Shown here: piece after piece, positions 22,810 to 34,381 of the stretch
How the letters are laid out: each line of letters opens with the position of its first letter
Numbering within the stretch: the first letter of the stretch is position 1
From: Agapetus fuscipes
Lineage: Eukaryota > Arthropoda > Insecta > Trichoptera > Glossosomatidae
DNA length: 64,000 nt
Assembly (NCBI GenBank): GCA_951799405.1
Contig: OX637340.1
Coordinates: 2,914,001 to 2,978,000 of the forward strand
Direction: 5' to 3'
Program-made: the position numbers and the translations under genes
Notes under the pieces: model-generated
The model's input: the letters and a program-made list of their open reading frames with translations, nothing else
What the model was told of the DNA's origin: nothing
Databases searched by the model: none

Positions 22810-23045
22810 AATAAATTTTGACCGTGACTGTCATCCCAATCATCAATGGACAATGGCACAACAACTCAGGGTGGGTTCTTGGCATTACTCTATGGTTCTT
22901 GGCCTTTTTGATCAACCGCAGCCATCGCTGCCTGTGCGATGCCATCCTCCTTCAATCTCATGCCCCTAGCACACAACAGTCCATCATCTTTGTATGAGTC
23001 TTCCACTGCCCTGCTCACGTTTGGTTTTGTCATAACAGGATAATT
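22810..23045 (-). pseudogene. LINE ORF C-terminal fragment (RTE-like), convergent with MRI1
   Basis: The minus strand reads SHRQRWLRLIKKA in one frame and VEDSYKDDGLLCARGMRLKE in another. This is the usual …GLSxEDxxDRxRWRRLIRKA ending of RTE-type LINEs, split by a frameshift. It first looks like a terminal exon of a host gene (acceptor-like TTTTAG upstream, AATAAA downstream), but the motif places it in a LINE. Confidence 0.6.
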
Positions 23046-24090
23046 TAAGAAAACCTAAAATAAAAGCTAAAAAATATGAAAGGGATGTGTTACACATAGG
23101 TTTAGATATTTACAATAAATTTAACAAAGGAAATTAAAGGAAGTAAGCATAGATGAATTTTAAAACCAAAATTAAGAAACATACATTATGTGTAAACCAG
23201 GCCTAACATCACTTAATTATATTAATATTTTTAAGTACTTTAAGTTACAATTTGTTGAGTTTTATTTGTTTTTTTTTATATATTTTTTGTTATGTTGTAA
23301 ATTAGCAATAGCCATCTTAAAATAAAAATATAGCAGTTTGAAAATTGTGTGAGTGAGAAAAAAACAGACCATTGTAATTCTCATTCCAAATTGAGAAATG
23401 TATACTTTTATTGTGTTTTTATTTACGATAACCCTATCAAGTAGTAGTTGAGAGTAAATAATATTTTATTCTTGAATAAGAACAAGCCCAAATATTCAGG
23501 TAGGTAAAAAGTACGCCTTGCTATCAGCCATAAAGATTTATTTTGCACTGGCAAGTTTTTATTTCATGTATAGCAACACTAACGCACCTGTTGGTAGGGT
23601 GACAATAAGTTGATGGAAACTCACACCAAAAAAGTTTCTAATGCGAGATGAAAAAAGGAAATAAAAATATATTGATATTTATGAAAAAGATTTGGTGAAT
23701 GTGAAAAAATTGCATGAATTGGTATTTTTCTGCAAAAAAGTTTGATTACACCTAAGAAAAAAGAACTTCATCTTCATTTTTTTATTATTTAGTTTTTTTT
23801 CTTTCTCTTTCTTATACTTCATTCTTGCATAAGTTGCATTGCTTATTCTTATGTGTAACTCTATTCTATAATTTGTTTTTTTTTTGTAATACTGTGTAAA
23901 AGGCTATAAAGCCGTTTATATATATAAATAAAATACATAATAAGTGGCCCAAAAGACGGAATAACTGCGTCACGAGAGAAAAAATAAAGGAATCAAATCA
24001 AGAAACTCAATTAAATAAAGTAATCAAGGCAAATTTATTCCGTATGTCTTATGACAGTCCAACCGAACGGTCACCCGACTGCACTCAAAA
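23046..24090. other. AT-rich intergenic stretch
   Basis: No coding exon was recognised. At about 23885-23935 there is a short hairpin AAAGGCTATAAAGCCGTTTA followed by TATATAAATAAAATAC, which looks like the 3' end of a retroposed sequence but matches no other copy here. Confidence 0.35.
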
Positions 24091-24590
24091 GCTAAATCTA
24101 TAAATCCAACATGTCGCAGCTTGTCGCTCCGTTCAGAGTGTCGTGAATGTCCTTTCTTTGTTTATTATGGTGAATGTTTTTTGTTAATGAAGTATCGTGT
24201 ATAATTTAAGATTTTAAAATAAAACACGTCAGTCTGACACTCTGCGACGCGAATTAATGCTCAATTTATAATAATATTCCCTAAAATAAGGTCGAAAAGT
24301 GTTGAAGTATGTGTTTTTGTTGACGATGTGGATAGTCACTGGTTGAAAGTGTAATTTCCGATGTTGTGTGATGTATTCTGTACATAATTCCATGTTTTAT
24401 AGTGTGTTTAGTTTATAAATAAGTCGAAATTAGTCAAAAATAACGAGAAATATTGTTTACAAGCGCATGCGCCCATGTCAGAAGAGACAAAGGTTTTGTG
24501 TAGCAAGTCAGCTGTATTATTTGTCGGAATGGCATAGCAGTATTAAATTGTGATAATTAGTGTTTTCTGTGCTGTTCTAAGTGTAAAACA

Positions 24591-24651
24591 ATGTTCAATG
24601 AATGTGGATACGTCATATTTCTGCTTCTGGTTCTGCCATGCACGGAAAGTG
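24591..24651 (+). CDS. Possible first coding exon with signal peptide, gene unknown
   Basis: From the ATG at 24591 the frame reads MFNECGYVIFLLLVLPCTES, a short N-region, a hydrophobic core and a plausible cleavage site. It then meets a good GTAAGT donor at 24652 after one base of the next codon (phase 1). Phase-1 introns right after a signal peptide are common in secreted and cell-surface proteins. The upstream 24100-24590 looks like unique promoter or leader sequence without recognisable repeats. No following exon was recognised up to 64000, so if this is a gene its first intron is long and filled with repeats. No function can be assigned. A chance open frame before a chance GTAAGT is possible. 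Confidence 0.35.
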
Positions 24652-26003
24652 GTAAGTTGGATGACACATACTTCAGCTCTCCTCACCAAGAATGTCAACA
24701 CAATAACACCCACACTGGGGTTGTGCTCGACTTTTATCTTTCCAGCTGCAATAAACATAAGCTCTTATATATTTTTGATCATTTTTCGTCAACCTTTCGA
24801 TTGTTATCAACTTCCCTCAATTACTTACTTGTTTATGTGATTGTTTTGATGTATGCATCATTATTTTTAATCATAATTTTAAATCACAACGTTCCATATT
24901 ATTTGTTTGCCTCAAACTGACCCACAATATTGTAAAAAACGGTTCATGATGATGTCATCCATATTTTTTGGAAAAACGCGTCAAGATTTGTTACTTTCAA
25001 GTTCATTTATGTTTCAGTTTTCATCCTGCGTGTTTGTTTATTATCCTTACATAATGTACATCTGTTTATTATCCATTTATCCAACTTCCTAAGAGGGTTT
25101 GAGAAGTATTATTTTGTACGTTTATTGACATTATTATCTGTATCTACTCAAACCATTCCATAAAATAAAACAATGTTAGTTTTAGTTCGATTGTATTATT
25201 GTGTATCAAAAAAGGAAAATACTTACTTAAATGTTAAAAGTACGAGATAAATGAGAAATTCTACAAATGAAATATAATACATCATTTTTCCTTATTTGAT
25301 ACTTTTATTGGATATCGGCGATCATCATAGTTAATTACTACATTTTGGTGTTTATGGGGAACTACTGTCTTTAGTTTATCATCCAATGATATATTTCAAC
25401 GTCCTCGAGTGCCTTTTCAGTCTTTCATTGTGTGATTTTTATTTTTATGATTTTATACCTTCTTACAATGCATATCAAATATTCAATTATAATTTATACT
25501 TAAATGAATAAATTGACGAAAACTGATTTCAGTAATGATGATTGCCCATTTAAATTCAATGCCATATTTATATTATTACTTAACCTGGTTTAGCTAGGTC
25601 ATCGGAAATGCATCGCGTCTGTCGTATACCATTAATCACCAGTCACAAGTAATGATTGGCTGTGATTGCAGTCACTGCTTTCGGTTTTATTGCGACTTGT
25701 GTGCCGGCGGATGGCCCCAGTAGAACGGGGGCCCACTTGTCCAGCGGAGCCCATCGCCCGCGGCACGACCTCGGCCCCTTGGTCACATTTTCTTCCATTT
25801 ATGCTCCAACAGCACACTCCTCGATCTTTTCTCCCATCTCACATAAAGCTCAAGACATCTCCGCTTTAGATTCTTTCACATCCATCCCCAAATCTTGCCA
25901 ATCAATCCATACCCAATCCACCAGATTACTTCGCGATTATTTAATATTTCTCCCTCTTTTCTTCCCTTTGCTATCCTGCCGGGTCTTTCCGACGTTGACG
26001 ACG
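24652..26003. other. AT-rich stretch with one GC-rich patch, unassigned
   Basis: Mostly low-complexity AT-rich sequence. At 25640-25800 a GC-rich patch is open on both strands (minus: SCRGRWAPLDKWAPVLLGPS). No splice sites or family could be assigned; a decayed LINE coding piece is the likeliest explanation. Confidence 0.3.
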
Positions 26004-26255
26004 ACTTGACTGATAGGTTGGTATGCGGCTGACCACCCATACTGTACAAAATGGTTCACTTTGCCAATGTCACACCTGTTTCAGGGAAGGTCGGCAAGAG
26101 TTGCAGGGCTTATGTTCATTTGAGATTGGGTTTTTTATATTGTAGGTCCACATGCGGCATGTGTAAGCGCGAAATTATGCATGTCTGCTTGTGGGAATGC
26201 ATTTAATATGAATCTCAAATGATACATATCTTTGCAGCTTAGATTTAGATTTAGA
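26004..26255 (+). mobile_element. AGATT-tail repeat, full copy
   Basis: Starts ACTGATAGGTTGGTATGCGG and runs to GCAGCTTAGATTTAGATTTAGA. One of the best-preserved members. Confidence 0.85.
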
Positions 26256-26257
26256 CG

Positions 26258-26373
26258 ATCTAATCTAATCTAAGTTGCAAAGATATGTTACATTGGAGAT
26301 TCACATTACATGCATTCTCACAATCAGACACGTACAAGTTCGCGCTTGCACATGCCTCATGTGAACCTACACT
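26258..26373 (-). mobile_element. AGATT-tail repeat, 3' half, tail-to-tail with its neighbour
   Basis: Begins ATCTAATCTAATCTAAGTTG directly after the tail of the plus copy, then runs to the CATGCCTCATGTG block and stops. The two tails face each other across about 3 bp. Confidence 0.8.
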
Positions 26374-26924
26374 CACTTGGTTACACATCACTTGGTTAAA
26401 ACCCTCCGCGACCTTGGTAGGATAGAAACCTTCATTCCTGTCCACTCTCGAATGTACCGAAGCTAAGAAAAGTGCTTTCTTGCAACCCTTCTAATATTTT
26501 ATGATAACTTGAAGAGTTGCATATATTTTCCTCTCATTATTTGACCAAAATAAACGTTTTTTTATTCTCCCGTAAGTAGAAGATAACTACTATTGTGATT
26601 TTAGTTTTTTGTGGCTCAGGTGTCGGAGAAAATAAAATATAACCCGTTGAAGCAATAGGCGAAGCTTTAATAACAAAATCTCCACTATAGCTACAAGACC
26701 CGATTTATCGAAACATCTTCGATTTGTCCTATCGTTCCGAATATCTTTGAAATGGCCGCTTTGATTCTGTGTATGCTTCACCAAAGATTCGTTGGTTCTA
26801 GTCACTAGCCTGACAAGGCGTTAAGAAAATTGTTACATTTTTAATCATATCTAATTTATTTCAATGACCAAAAATAAAATCTACTTCAAATACTTTTAAA
26901 GTTTACATACTGTAACTGTAACTC

Positions 26925-27405
26925 TGTCACCATTCCGCTAGGGGTGGCCAGAGCCTCTGCAGAGTTGCCTCCATTTTTTCCTATCCTTACATACCTCTTT
27001 CAATTCATTCATATCCATCACCTTTTTCATGCATGTTCTTCTTTTACGCTCACTTTGTATATCCCATTCTTTCACAATCTCCTCAATCTGATCACTCCAT
27101 ACTTTTCTCGGTCGTCCCTTCCCTCTTTTTCCTTTCACACTTTCTTTGTATACATACTTTGTCAGTCTATCATCATTCATTCTTTCCACATGCCCAAACC
27201 ATCTCATCACATTATTTTGTACCTTAACTTTCACATCCTCTTTCAAATTACATTCTTTTTTTACCCATTCATTCCTAACTCTATCCCTCAGAGTTTTTCC
27301 TGTCATGCTTCTCAAATGCTTCATTTCCACCGTACATACTTTACTCATTTCGCTATCGTTCACTGTCCATGCTTCACTTGCATTTTTCTTTTTCCTCCGC
27401 AAAAT
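26925..27405 (-). pseudogene. RTE-like LINE ORF C-terminus with TTACAG tail
   Basis: 154 codons stay open: [93 protein letters not shown] and RGSGHP then stop. This is the classical distal region of insect RTE-type proteins (RWxGHVxRM, GKRGxGRPxxxW). An ACAGTTACAGTATG tail lies at 26915-26930. Lacks the RT core, so a 5'-truncated copy. Confidence 0.85.
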
Positions 27406-27519
27406 TAATCTTTTAGTTATCTACTGTTAAAGTGTGTGTAAATCTACACACGTATGCCATATTCTTAGAGGTACTACTTAAATAAGGATCGCTTTGGTAA
27501 AATGGTTTTTAGATTAGTT

Positions 27520-27879
27520 TCAATGAAGTAAGTAGCTAGGTACGTACATTGTTTTTAGTTTATCAATTTGAATTGAAATTTGCTTTTCAATTTCAGCGAG
27601 CTTTACTCGTATATTCTCGACTCTCGACGCCGCCGAGCGCTCGATCGGCAGCCGATCACTATTTTGCAATTTATAATGTTTTTTGTTGTGTGTTTTTATC
27701 CTTTGTTTGTCAGCTGCGTGGATAATTGATATTTTGTGCCCGTGCATGACTGCTTTAATTGGAGACAAAATCAATACCCACGGTTTCCTGTCAGCCATAT
27801 TTACGAAACGATTATCTGGCCGTGTTTGCTCGTCTGCATCGCTAATCGCCCCCTTAATTTTCACGACATTTCCCCCCAT
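27520..27879 (-). CDS. Unrecognised open frame, 119 codons, C-terminal coiled coil
   Basis: Minus frame from the ATG at 27879: MGGNVVKIKGAISDADEQTR, VNMADRKPWVLILSPIKAVM, then a charged heptad-like end ENIRVKLAEIEKQISIQIDK. Somewhat GC-richer than its surroundings around 27600-27650. A possible donor (GTACGT) stands near the end of the frame, so it could be one exon. It may equally be a gag-like or ORF1-like relic. No family is recognised and no function is proposed. Confidence 0.25.
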   Translation of the reverse strand: MGGNVVKIKGAISDADEQTRPDNRFVNMADRKPWVLILSPIKAVMHGHKISIIHAADKQRIKTHNKKHYKLQNSDRLPIERSAASRVENIRVKLAEIEKQISIQIDKLKTMYVPSYLLH

Positions 27880-28251
27880 CGATACACTTTTTTTTACTTA
27901 TTTTCTTTTAATAGAATTCGAAAGAAGTGAACTATTTTAACAAATGGCTTTAAAGAAAACGATTTTCTTTATTAGAGACACTGTTTTATTTGCACTGTTA
28001 TTGTTTTGATTACAAATTATGAACGTTTTTAGTCCTCAGACTATCGTCAGGAAAACAAAACTTTATACAATAGTAGTGGAACCATTAGAAATAAATTGAT
28101 ATTTGTAAGGGTTTGGTGGTTTACACAGTGAAAGTCCATTGTATATTAATTAAATAACCAAAGTTTTAATTCACTTTTATAATTCTTTATTTATGTCAAG
28201 CACTTTCGATGAACGAGTTTGCATGTAGTTGTTCGTGTCAAAATATATTGT

Positions 28252-28390
28252 TGCTGGAGAGTTGCTTTCTGGAATCTCCTGCCGTGGTCTATCGAAGCTG
28301 GAACTTTTAAACGTTTCGCCCATGTCTGCGATGGGCTTTTTCAGCGTGGTGATGATGTGAAGTGATGTTAATGAAACTGTTAATTTGTTG
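28252..28390 (-). repeat. GGGATCTGTTG family, single-arm copy
   Basis: TGCTGGAGAGTTGCTTTCTG, CCGTGGTCTATCGAAGCTGG, CGTTTCGCCCATGTCTGCGA, TGGGCTTTTTCAGCGTGGTG and AATGAAACTGTTAA. Read on the minus strand it is open ([32 protein letters not shown]), so the family may derive from the end of a coding element. Confidence 0.55.
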
Positions 28391-29867
28391 CGGACGATTT
28401 TGTTTCCATCCCGTTCTAGCCCTCTCCCGTTCCAATCGTGCAATGCTAGTGTTGATTTGACGTTTGAATTTTTGCATGAATATGATGTGAATCTACGTTT
28501 CTTAAAATTAGCATAGGTACTATTTATTTGCGCATGTTTTTTTCTTCCATGGCGATATAGTCCAAATCGAGCTTCGTCTTTAAATATTGTGATGATGAAG
28601 TAGTACTATATTTTACGGAGCGTTTTGTGACATTGTGCCATCATGCAAAAGAGCTTGCTCAAATGATTGGGCGATGAGGTAGGACTGGAGACGTCTTTAA
28701 AATAACCTTTTTGATTCAAGCTTCCTCTAGGAAGCAGGAGTGGCACTCCAAGCAGTTGGTGCAGCCACCTTGAAGGTTCGATCTCAGCAAACAATGTGAG
28801 GCTTCCTTATGGGAATACCCAGGTAGTTTCAAAATGATTCAGTTTCCCTTAGTGGTTTTTTTCCCCTTTCCCATGTTGCCCCAAGGCGCTGACTTCTAGT
28901 TTTTCCACATGAGGAACTGCCATACATTTTGTCAACTATATTATGATAATACTATGTATACCTCATTTACCTCATCATATCGTAAATGCATTATACACGT
29001 GACCATTTTGTTTCGTTGCACCTTCCAGATTAACTCCCGCGCTAGTCTGCAGCGACGTAATGCATATTTTATTCGCTTGTATTCCTGTTTGCAGCTTTGC
29101 CCGTTAAAATTATGCAATTTAATGACAGTAACGTCAGGCGCAGCTGCCGGTGTACGCGAGTGGGAAATGTGATCATATACGTAGTGACTAGTGGCTGCCC
29201 CTCTCACCGTGGGGAACTAACTCCTGAACCCCAAGTTGTAAAAACTTAAACGCTCAATAGATTTGCTGTTTTCGGTTGTACTTATACATTTTAGATTAAA
29301 CGCGATGGTGTAGTTTAAATTTGAGGATCTATATTTGTTGTACGGGTAACTAGCGGCTGTACTGGACTGTCCGACACAAATATTAATAATGTGTCCCTTA
29401 TTGCTTGCGTCAGTGAGTCATGTGCGAGTTTAATGAAAGTCTGGGAATGATTGTATCAACGCAAACATGGCAACTGTATCGCGTAACATTATAATGGAAC
29501 GAATGACCGTGCTTGTAAATACGTTTGCGGGTTGTACGTCAGCATGACTGATGTGGCAGGTCGATCGCTAAGTTACGCAGGTTATGATGTGCATGAGAGT
29601 TTCGTGAAATGCTGCAGCTAGCCTGAACCCGTCATGTTCATCATAGGAATGCGTTTGACGATTTGGCGAGACATTCCATAGTTTGACGATAGCTGTGTTC
29701 GTTGATCGTCCGCATAGTATATGGGAAGCTTTGTGAATAAAACCCACTAGCGAAGGATGAAATGAAGGGCAAGGAAAATAAGGGTGAAATTATGCTAAGA
29801 GTGGTGTTAAATTAATTTATTCTATCGATATGGCTGATGTATGATTTGTCAGATCATAATGCTAGTT
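28391..29867. other. No gene recognised; some GC-richer unique sequence
   Basis: 28600-28800 may be a decayed LINE end on the minus strand (GATGATGAAG…GGAGCGTTTTGTGAC). 29020-29700 is GC-richer than its surroundings, with CRE-like ACGTCAGGCG and ACGTCAGCATGAC words and no coding signal that I could support. Confidence 0.3.
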
Positions 29868-30124
29868 CGCTCCCCCAGTTCTTGTTTATCGTATACGCCA
29901 ATCTTGTCAAATATGACTTTTTCATGCAGTTGTCTTATGAATCAAATTCTACACAATCTGAGCTAAGAAAAACCGTAAAACTCGATAATGTGAGAGTTCT
30001 TTTAAATATTTTTTAAATAAATTTCTTGTTTTCATATAAGACACATTGGTGCAGTACACATGCAAACATTGCTCATGTAAAATTTTCTCAATGGCGTATA
30101 CGATAAACAAGAACTAAGGCAGCG
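29868..30124 (+). mobile_element. MITE family M1, copy 1 (257 bp, AGTT target duplication)
   Basis: Ends CGCTCCCCCAGTTCTTG… and …CAAGAACTAAGGCAGCG; the inner 24 bp of the inverted repeat (AGTTCTTGTTTATCG plus TATACGCCA) is perfect. AGTT flanks both sides (29864-29867, 30125-30128). The internal part matches copy 2 at 34121-34381 in reverse orientation almost base for base. Confidence 0.8.
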
Positions 30125-30128
30125 AGTT

Positions 30129-31179
30129 GGTAGTTAAAAAATATTTGAGAATAGTAACTGAAAAATGTGCAATTCGTGTTTAAACCATTCGCCATTTTAT
30201 GAAATGCCTTGAAAATGTTTGATCCGTCTTATTCTACTATCGGTCAGTTGCATTTTTTAATGCGTAAAAGGATTTAAATATTGTTATGAAAGCTAAGCAT
30301 TTATGCGTTTTCTTTTTCACGGTAGTTACCTGTACTTACTTCAGTCACGTACTGTTACTATAGCTTTTTGTTACACGACGCGACGTTACTCCAGCTTATT
30401 TGCTGTAATGATGAAGGCCTGTTTGATTAGCCTGCAAGATGCACTATTCTCATTTCCGTATCATGTAAGCTTTTCTTATCAGGTATACTATCTGGTAAAC
30501 TAACTTTCAAGGTTGTTTTTCCGACAATCCCGGTAAAAGATAAGAATATCTATCTAAGTCTAAAAGCATATAGTCTATAAGATTATTTGCTGTCCCAGTT
30601 AGAGCAACTTGTTTCCTTGCAATATGACAACTTGGTATTTATCTAGAGACTCCTATACTGAGAAATTAATCTGTTTAATATTATAATGGAATGAGTTACC
30701 GCTATCTGTGTTTCCATCCCAATTTAACCTTGCCCTTTTCAAATCCAATATCAATCGCCATTTCCTCTCAGTGTCTCAAAACAAAGCAACGCCACACACA
30801 CCACAGCACTGCGCAGCTAACGGCCCTGCAACCGGACATGGACAACTGCACATCACCAACACCTCTGCGGCACTATAACAAGTGTCATAGACCCTTAGAG
30901 TCTCTCGAATCTAGGGAGTCTCCCGCAAAGGCTTTCTTAAAAAAAAAATAATAATAATAACTTGCGTCTTATATGGTTGAAAAATAAATATGAGGAATGT
31001 AGTTCAACCCGCTTTATAAAAATATTCTGGATTGATAAGGTTGCCTTCTCATTGTGAGTATTACGTTCGCTAAGCCAAAACAATACCTTTTTTTATTTTT
31101 ATTGAATAGGCATTGATTCTTGTATGCTTTTTAGGGTTTTGAACACTACTATAGCTCATTTTGTACGAGCAACATTGTG
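30129..31179. other. AT-rich stretch, nothing recognised
   Basis: No gene or repeat family was identified. A C-rich, open piece at 30760-30930 (HSTAQLTALQPDMDNCTSPT) ends in a run of A and GATAAT-like repeats and may be an old retroposed fragment. Confidence 0.3.
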
Positions 31180-31350
31180 ATGATGATGATGATTATGATT
31201 TGTAGAGCGCCGTTTGGTGACTCTTGTCCCTGGAAGGGCCTTGTTGACGCGGTGAAGAAATGGCTCTTCATTTCCATGTTTTGAAGGATTCAAAACTTTC
31301 CTTGTCACGTTAATCTGGGGGCAACCGATTTCAATTGGACATTCCTGCAA
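31180..31350 (-). mobile_element. CR1-like LINE 3' end with hairpin and (CAT)n tail
   Basis: Read on minus: coding-like end, then GGCCCTTCCAGGGACAAGAG, TCACCAAACGGCGCTCTACA and AATCATAATCATCATCATCA. The stem matches the family design seen at 10790-10877. Confidence 0.65.
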
Positions 31351-31679
31351 TGCGATCGTGCGGTCACCAAATGTAGATAACTACTTGTATTTCTGAATTC
31401 TGATACAATATTTAGGTTAGTTTATTTCTTAGTTTGACTGATTTAAACATGTGTAAATTTTAAAACTACAACTCTCCACCCACTCTATATCGTGTTTAAA
31501 ATGTATTATAACTGATGCCAACGAAAGAATGATTTCCCAGAACCCATTCGATAAAAAAAAACTCAATAACCTGTTGAGTATTTCGTCGTATTGCCGCCTC
31601 AGTACCGTGAGTCACCGGAGGTGGTTCATTTGGAACACACGAGCTAAAAGTTGACCTGAAGTAGCGCGACGTATCGAGG

Positions 31680-31730
31680 TGGAAACTTTATAACATACGA
31701 ACTGCGAATGAAATGAAGCGGTGTGTGAAG
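31680..31730 (+). other. Weak exon-like start: ATG and GTACGT donor
   Basis: GAAATGAAGCGGTGTGTGAAG followed by GTACGTTTG in a GC-richer patch. Too short to judge; recorded only because it resembles a first exon. Confidence 0.12.
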
Positions 31731-31892
31731 GTACGTTTGTAATTCTTGTCATTACATAGTTTACTAAATATCCAGGTTAACTGAGATAAATACCGTAATA
31801 AAGCTTTAGTACGAAGCACCATAATTACACCCACAAATTTACCATGTACCTTTGTGAGTTCTGACCTACTCTCGGATATGTACTATTTAGAT

Positions 31893-32270
31893 GTGTTGAT
31901 GATGATGATGATGATTTATCTGTAGCTTTGTGTAGTGACGTAAGTTGTCACACAAAGGGTGCTACAAAAATGCGATTGAAATATTGAAGTCTTGGCCTTC
32001 GCCGTAGATCATAGACCATTGACCCAGGAAAGCACATCTTGAAGACCGTGCCACTCCGGCGATCATCGTGGCAATTTTGACTTTGAATCCTGCGGCTCGA
32101 AACAGGGACTTGGTGCTTCTGCCGAACCATTGTCGCAGGTTTTTCTACCACGATGTCCTTAGGTCTCCCTGAGATCTTTTCCCCTCAATCTTACCCTGTA
32201 TGATAAGATGACGGAGACGGTATTTCTCATTTCTCAAAGTATGACCGAAGTAGGTACATCAGCTTTATCC
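31893..32270 (-). pseudogene. CR1-like LINE ORF C-terminus and 3' end
   Basis: The minus strand ends DLRRRPRLQYFNRIFVAPFV then stop. A stem-like GGGTGCTACAAAAATG region, CTTTGTGTGACAACTTACGT and a (ATC)n tail follow. Upstream sequence (VILSYRVRLRGKDLRE) continues the LINE with frameshifts. Confidence 0.55.
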
Positions 32271-32340
32271 GCTTAACCGTTCTGACAGTATTAAATAATG
32301 TAGATAAGTACCCAAATAAAATCATCAAATTTCATTCTTA

Positions 32341-32454
32341 GGCCCGGTATTTCCAACATTAGCTTATGTGACTTTAAACCGATAAAAAAACTACCCACAC
32401 GTTCAACATTAGTACGTCCTTTCGTCGCTTTGCTTACGTTGAAAATACCGGGCC
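32341..32454. mobile_element. 114-bp MITE, GGCCCGGTATTT ends, TA target duplication
   Basis: GGCCCGGTATTTCCAACATT faces AACGTTGAAAATACCGGGCC-type ends (inverted repeat of about 25 bp with a few mismatches). TA flanks each edge. Confidence 0.65.
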
Positions 32455-32456
32455 TA

Positions 32457-33282
32457 ATTGATGAGGTAAAAAAATGTGTGTAGTTTCAGATTGAGTATTT
32501 TTTTATTTGTACGATTTGTTCATTGTTTAGTCAATGGACTTCACATCGTCAGTACAAATCATTTTTAATTTATCTCCATTATTTAGTACATATTTATCTT
32601 TAGGTATTTTACAACCAAGGTTTAAAAAAATCCATAATGAATACTTTGTACCTAGTTTGTCAGTAGAGTTGATTCCTTTTATCATTTGTGTATACGTTTT
32701 ATGACCATGAGTATTTTTTTTTCAGTGAAAAAACTAAGTTGTTACTCATCTACACGTTATTGCTTAAGAACAAATGTAGCTGCATTGCGTCACCCTGAGG
32801 TTTTTCTTAGATAAACTGTTGTTTGACCGATTACAATGTTCTATGAATGCAGTCTCATTTACTTTATATATGCCATTAAATATCGCAATGGAACTAAGCA
32901 ACACCGCCTTTGTTCAAACCAGGCCATTACTGGCTACCCACTGTTATGTTTACTTTATTTTACATAATTTCACTGCTAAGGTACTTGAGTAGTTTTTTGA
33001 CCCACTAGTCTAATCGATAGATTTGCCTACTTACTTACTGTCCGTTAAGTAGGCACACCATTATGTATGACATTGGTGATTGGTGAAAAATGAATAATGA
33101 CTATTGAGAGTCGTGTAGAATGATGGTACAGTACCTCGTTAACAATTTTATTCTCATTAGAAATTTATTGATGAATGAAAGAATCAACGATTGGGTGCGC
33201 GTTTCCTATAAATTGTTAATCCATCAACCATCATCAATACTTATCTAAAGAATCAACTTTAACAAAGTACTAACATTAATAA
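32457..33282. other. AT-rich stretch, nothing recognised
   Basis: No coding exon, repeat family or structured element was seen. Confidence 0.35.
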
Positions 33283-33560
33283 TTCTAAATCTAAATCTAA
33301 GCTGCAAAGATATGTATCATTTAAGATTTATACTAAATGCATTCCCACAAGCAGATATGTATAATTTCGCGCTAACACATGCCGCATGTGGACCTACAAT
33401 ATAAAAACCCAATCTCAAATGAACATAAGCCTTGCAACTCTTGCCGTCCTTCCCTGAAACAGGGGTGACATTGGCAAAGTGAACCAATTTTTATATTATG
33501 GGTGGTCAGCCGCATAACAACCTATAAGTCAAGGAACATACATGACAAATTACATTTTTT
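33283..33560 (-). mobile_element. AGATT-tail repeat, full copy
   Basis: Complete 240-bp unit plus about 30 bp of upstream LINE UTR (GTAATTTGTCATGTATG), which is also present in the copy at 2316-2687. Confidence 0.85.
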
Positions 33561-33756
33561 TTAAATCAAAGAAAGAACATTAATACTTACTTAATAAGTA
33601 AAAATGGAATGTTGAAAAAACTGTATAGAAATTGTATAGCGCCCTTATAACTACACATACTATCATGTATCTGCTTGTGGGCTTGCGTCAAACATGTGTC
33701 TTAAATGTTCATTTATCATTGTTACTTAGATTATAAATACGTCCTATAACATATTT

Positions 33757-33885
33757 GAGGGCCTTAGAATCAAAAAGGCAAGTGCCCCATAGATGACACT
33801 AGTCCATAGGACACTAGTCTACAGGACACAGTGTCCCATAGATAGTACACTATAGGACACTTGCCTTTTTGATTCTAAAACCCTC
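33757..33885. mobile_element. 129-bp palindromic MITE, GAGGG ends, ATTT flanks
   Basis: GAGGGCCTTAGAATCAAAAA…GGCAAGTG faces CACTTGCCTTTTTGATTCTA…CCCTC. ATTT stands on both outer edges. The centre has repeated TAGGACACTAG words. Confidence 0.65.
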
Positions 33886-34120
33886 ATTTGTAACAAAGTA
33901 TTTATATCGTAAAAAAACCTGGAAATATTTTTTTGTACAAAACATAAACTCAAATGATTACTATTCTGTGAACTGAGTTTTTATTTTTATTTACAAAACC
34001 CTTTATCGTGACGTCATTCTTCGTCTAAGAAATGACGTATCGAATACAGGTATGTATGTGAATATTTTTTCTTGCACAATGGAATCTGTTTCATATGCCT
34101 ACATATATTTTTTTTATTAT

Positions 34121-34381
34121 CGCTGCCTTAGTTCTTGTTTATCGTATACGCCATTGAGAAAATTTTACATGAGCAATGTTTGCATGTGTACTGGACCAAT
34201 GTGTCTTATAAAAACAAGAAATTTATTGAAAAAATATTCAAAAGAACTCTCACATTATCGAGTTTTACGGTTTTTCTTAGCTCAGATTGTGTAGAATTTG
34301 ATTCATAAGACAACTGCATGAAAAAGTCATGTTTGACAAGATTGGCGTATACGGTAAAGAAGGGTGAGAACTGGGGGAGCG
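34121..34381 (-). mobile_element. MITE family M1, copy 2 (261 bp, TTAT target duplication)
   Basis: Reverse-oriented relative of 29868-30124, with the same CGCTGCCTTAGTTCTTG and GCTCCCCCAGTTCT ends. The flanks are TTAT at 34117-34120 and 34382-34385, giving an independent 4-bp target duplication. Confidence 0.8.

Noticed and set aside
22810..23045. A minus-strand terminal exon convergent with MRI1 (acceptor-like TTTTAG, 50 open codons, AATAAA downstream)
   Set aside because: In a neighbouring frame the same DNA reads SHRQRWLRLIKKA, the usual RTE-type LINE ending, so it is a frameshifted LINE fragment.
25640..25800. A GC-rich conserved exon
   Set aside because: Open on both strands but without splice sites, start or recognised family; more likely a decayed repeat piece.
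26944..27408. A 154-codon plus-strand open frame rich in F, S and H
   Set aside because: It is the complement of the LINE coding frame on the minus strand, which has clear LINE motifs.
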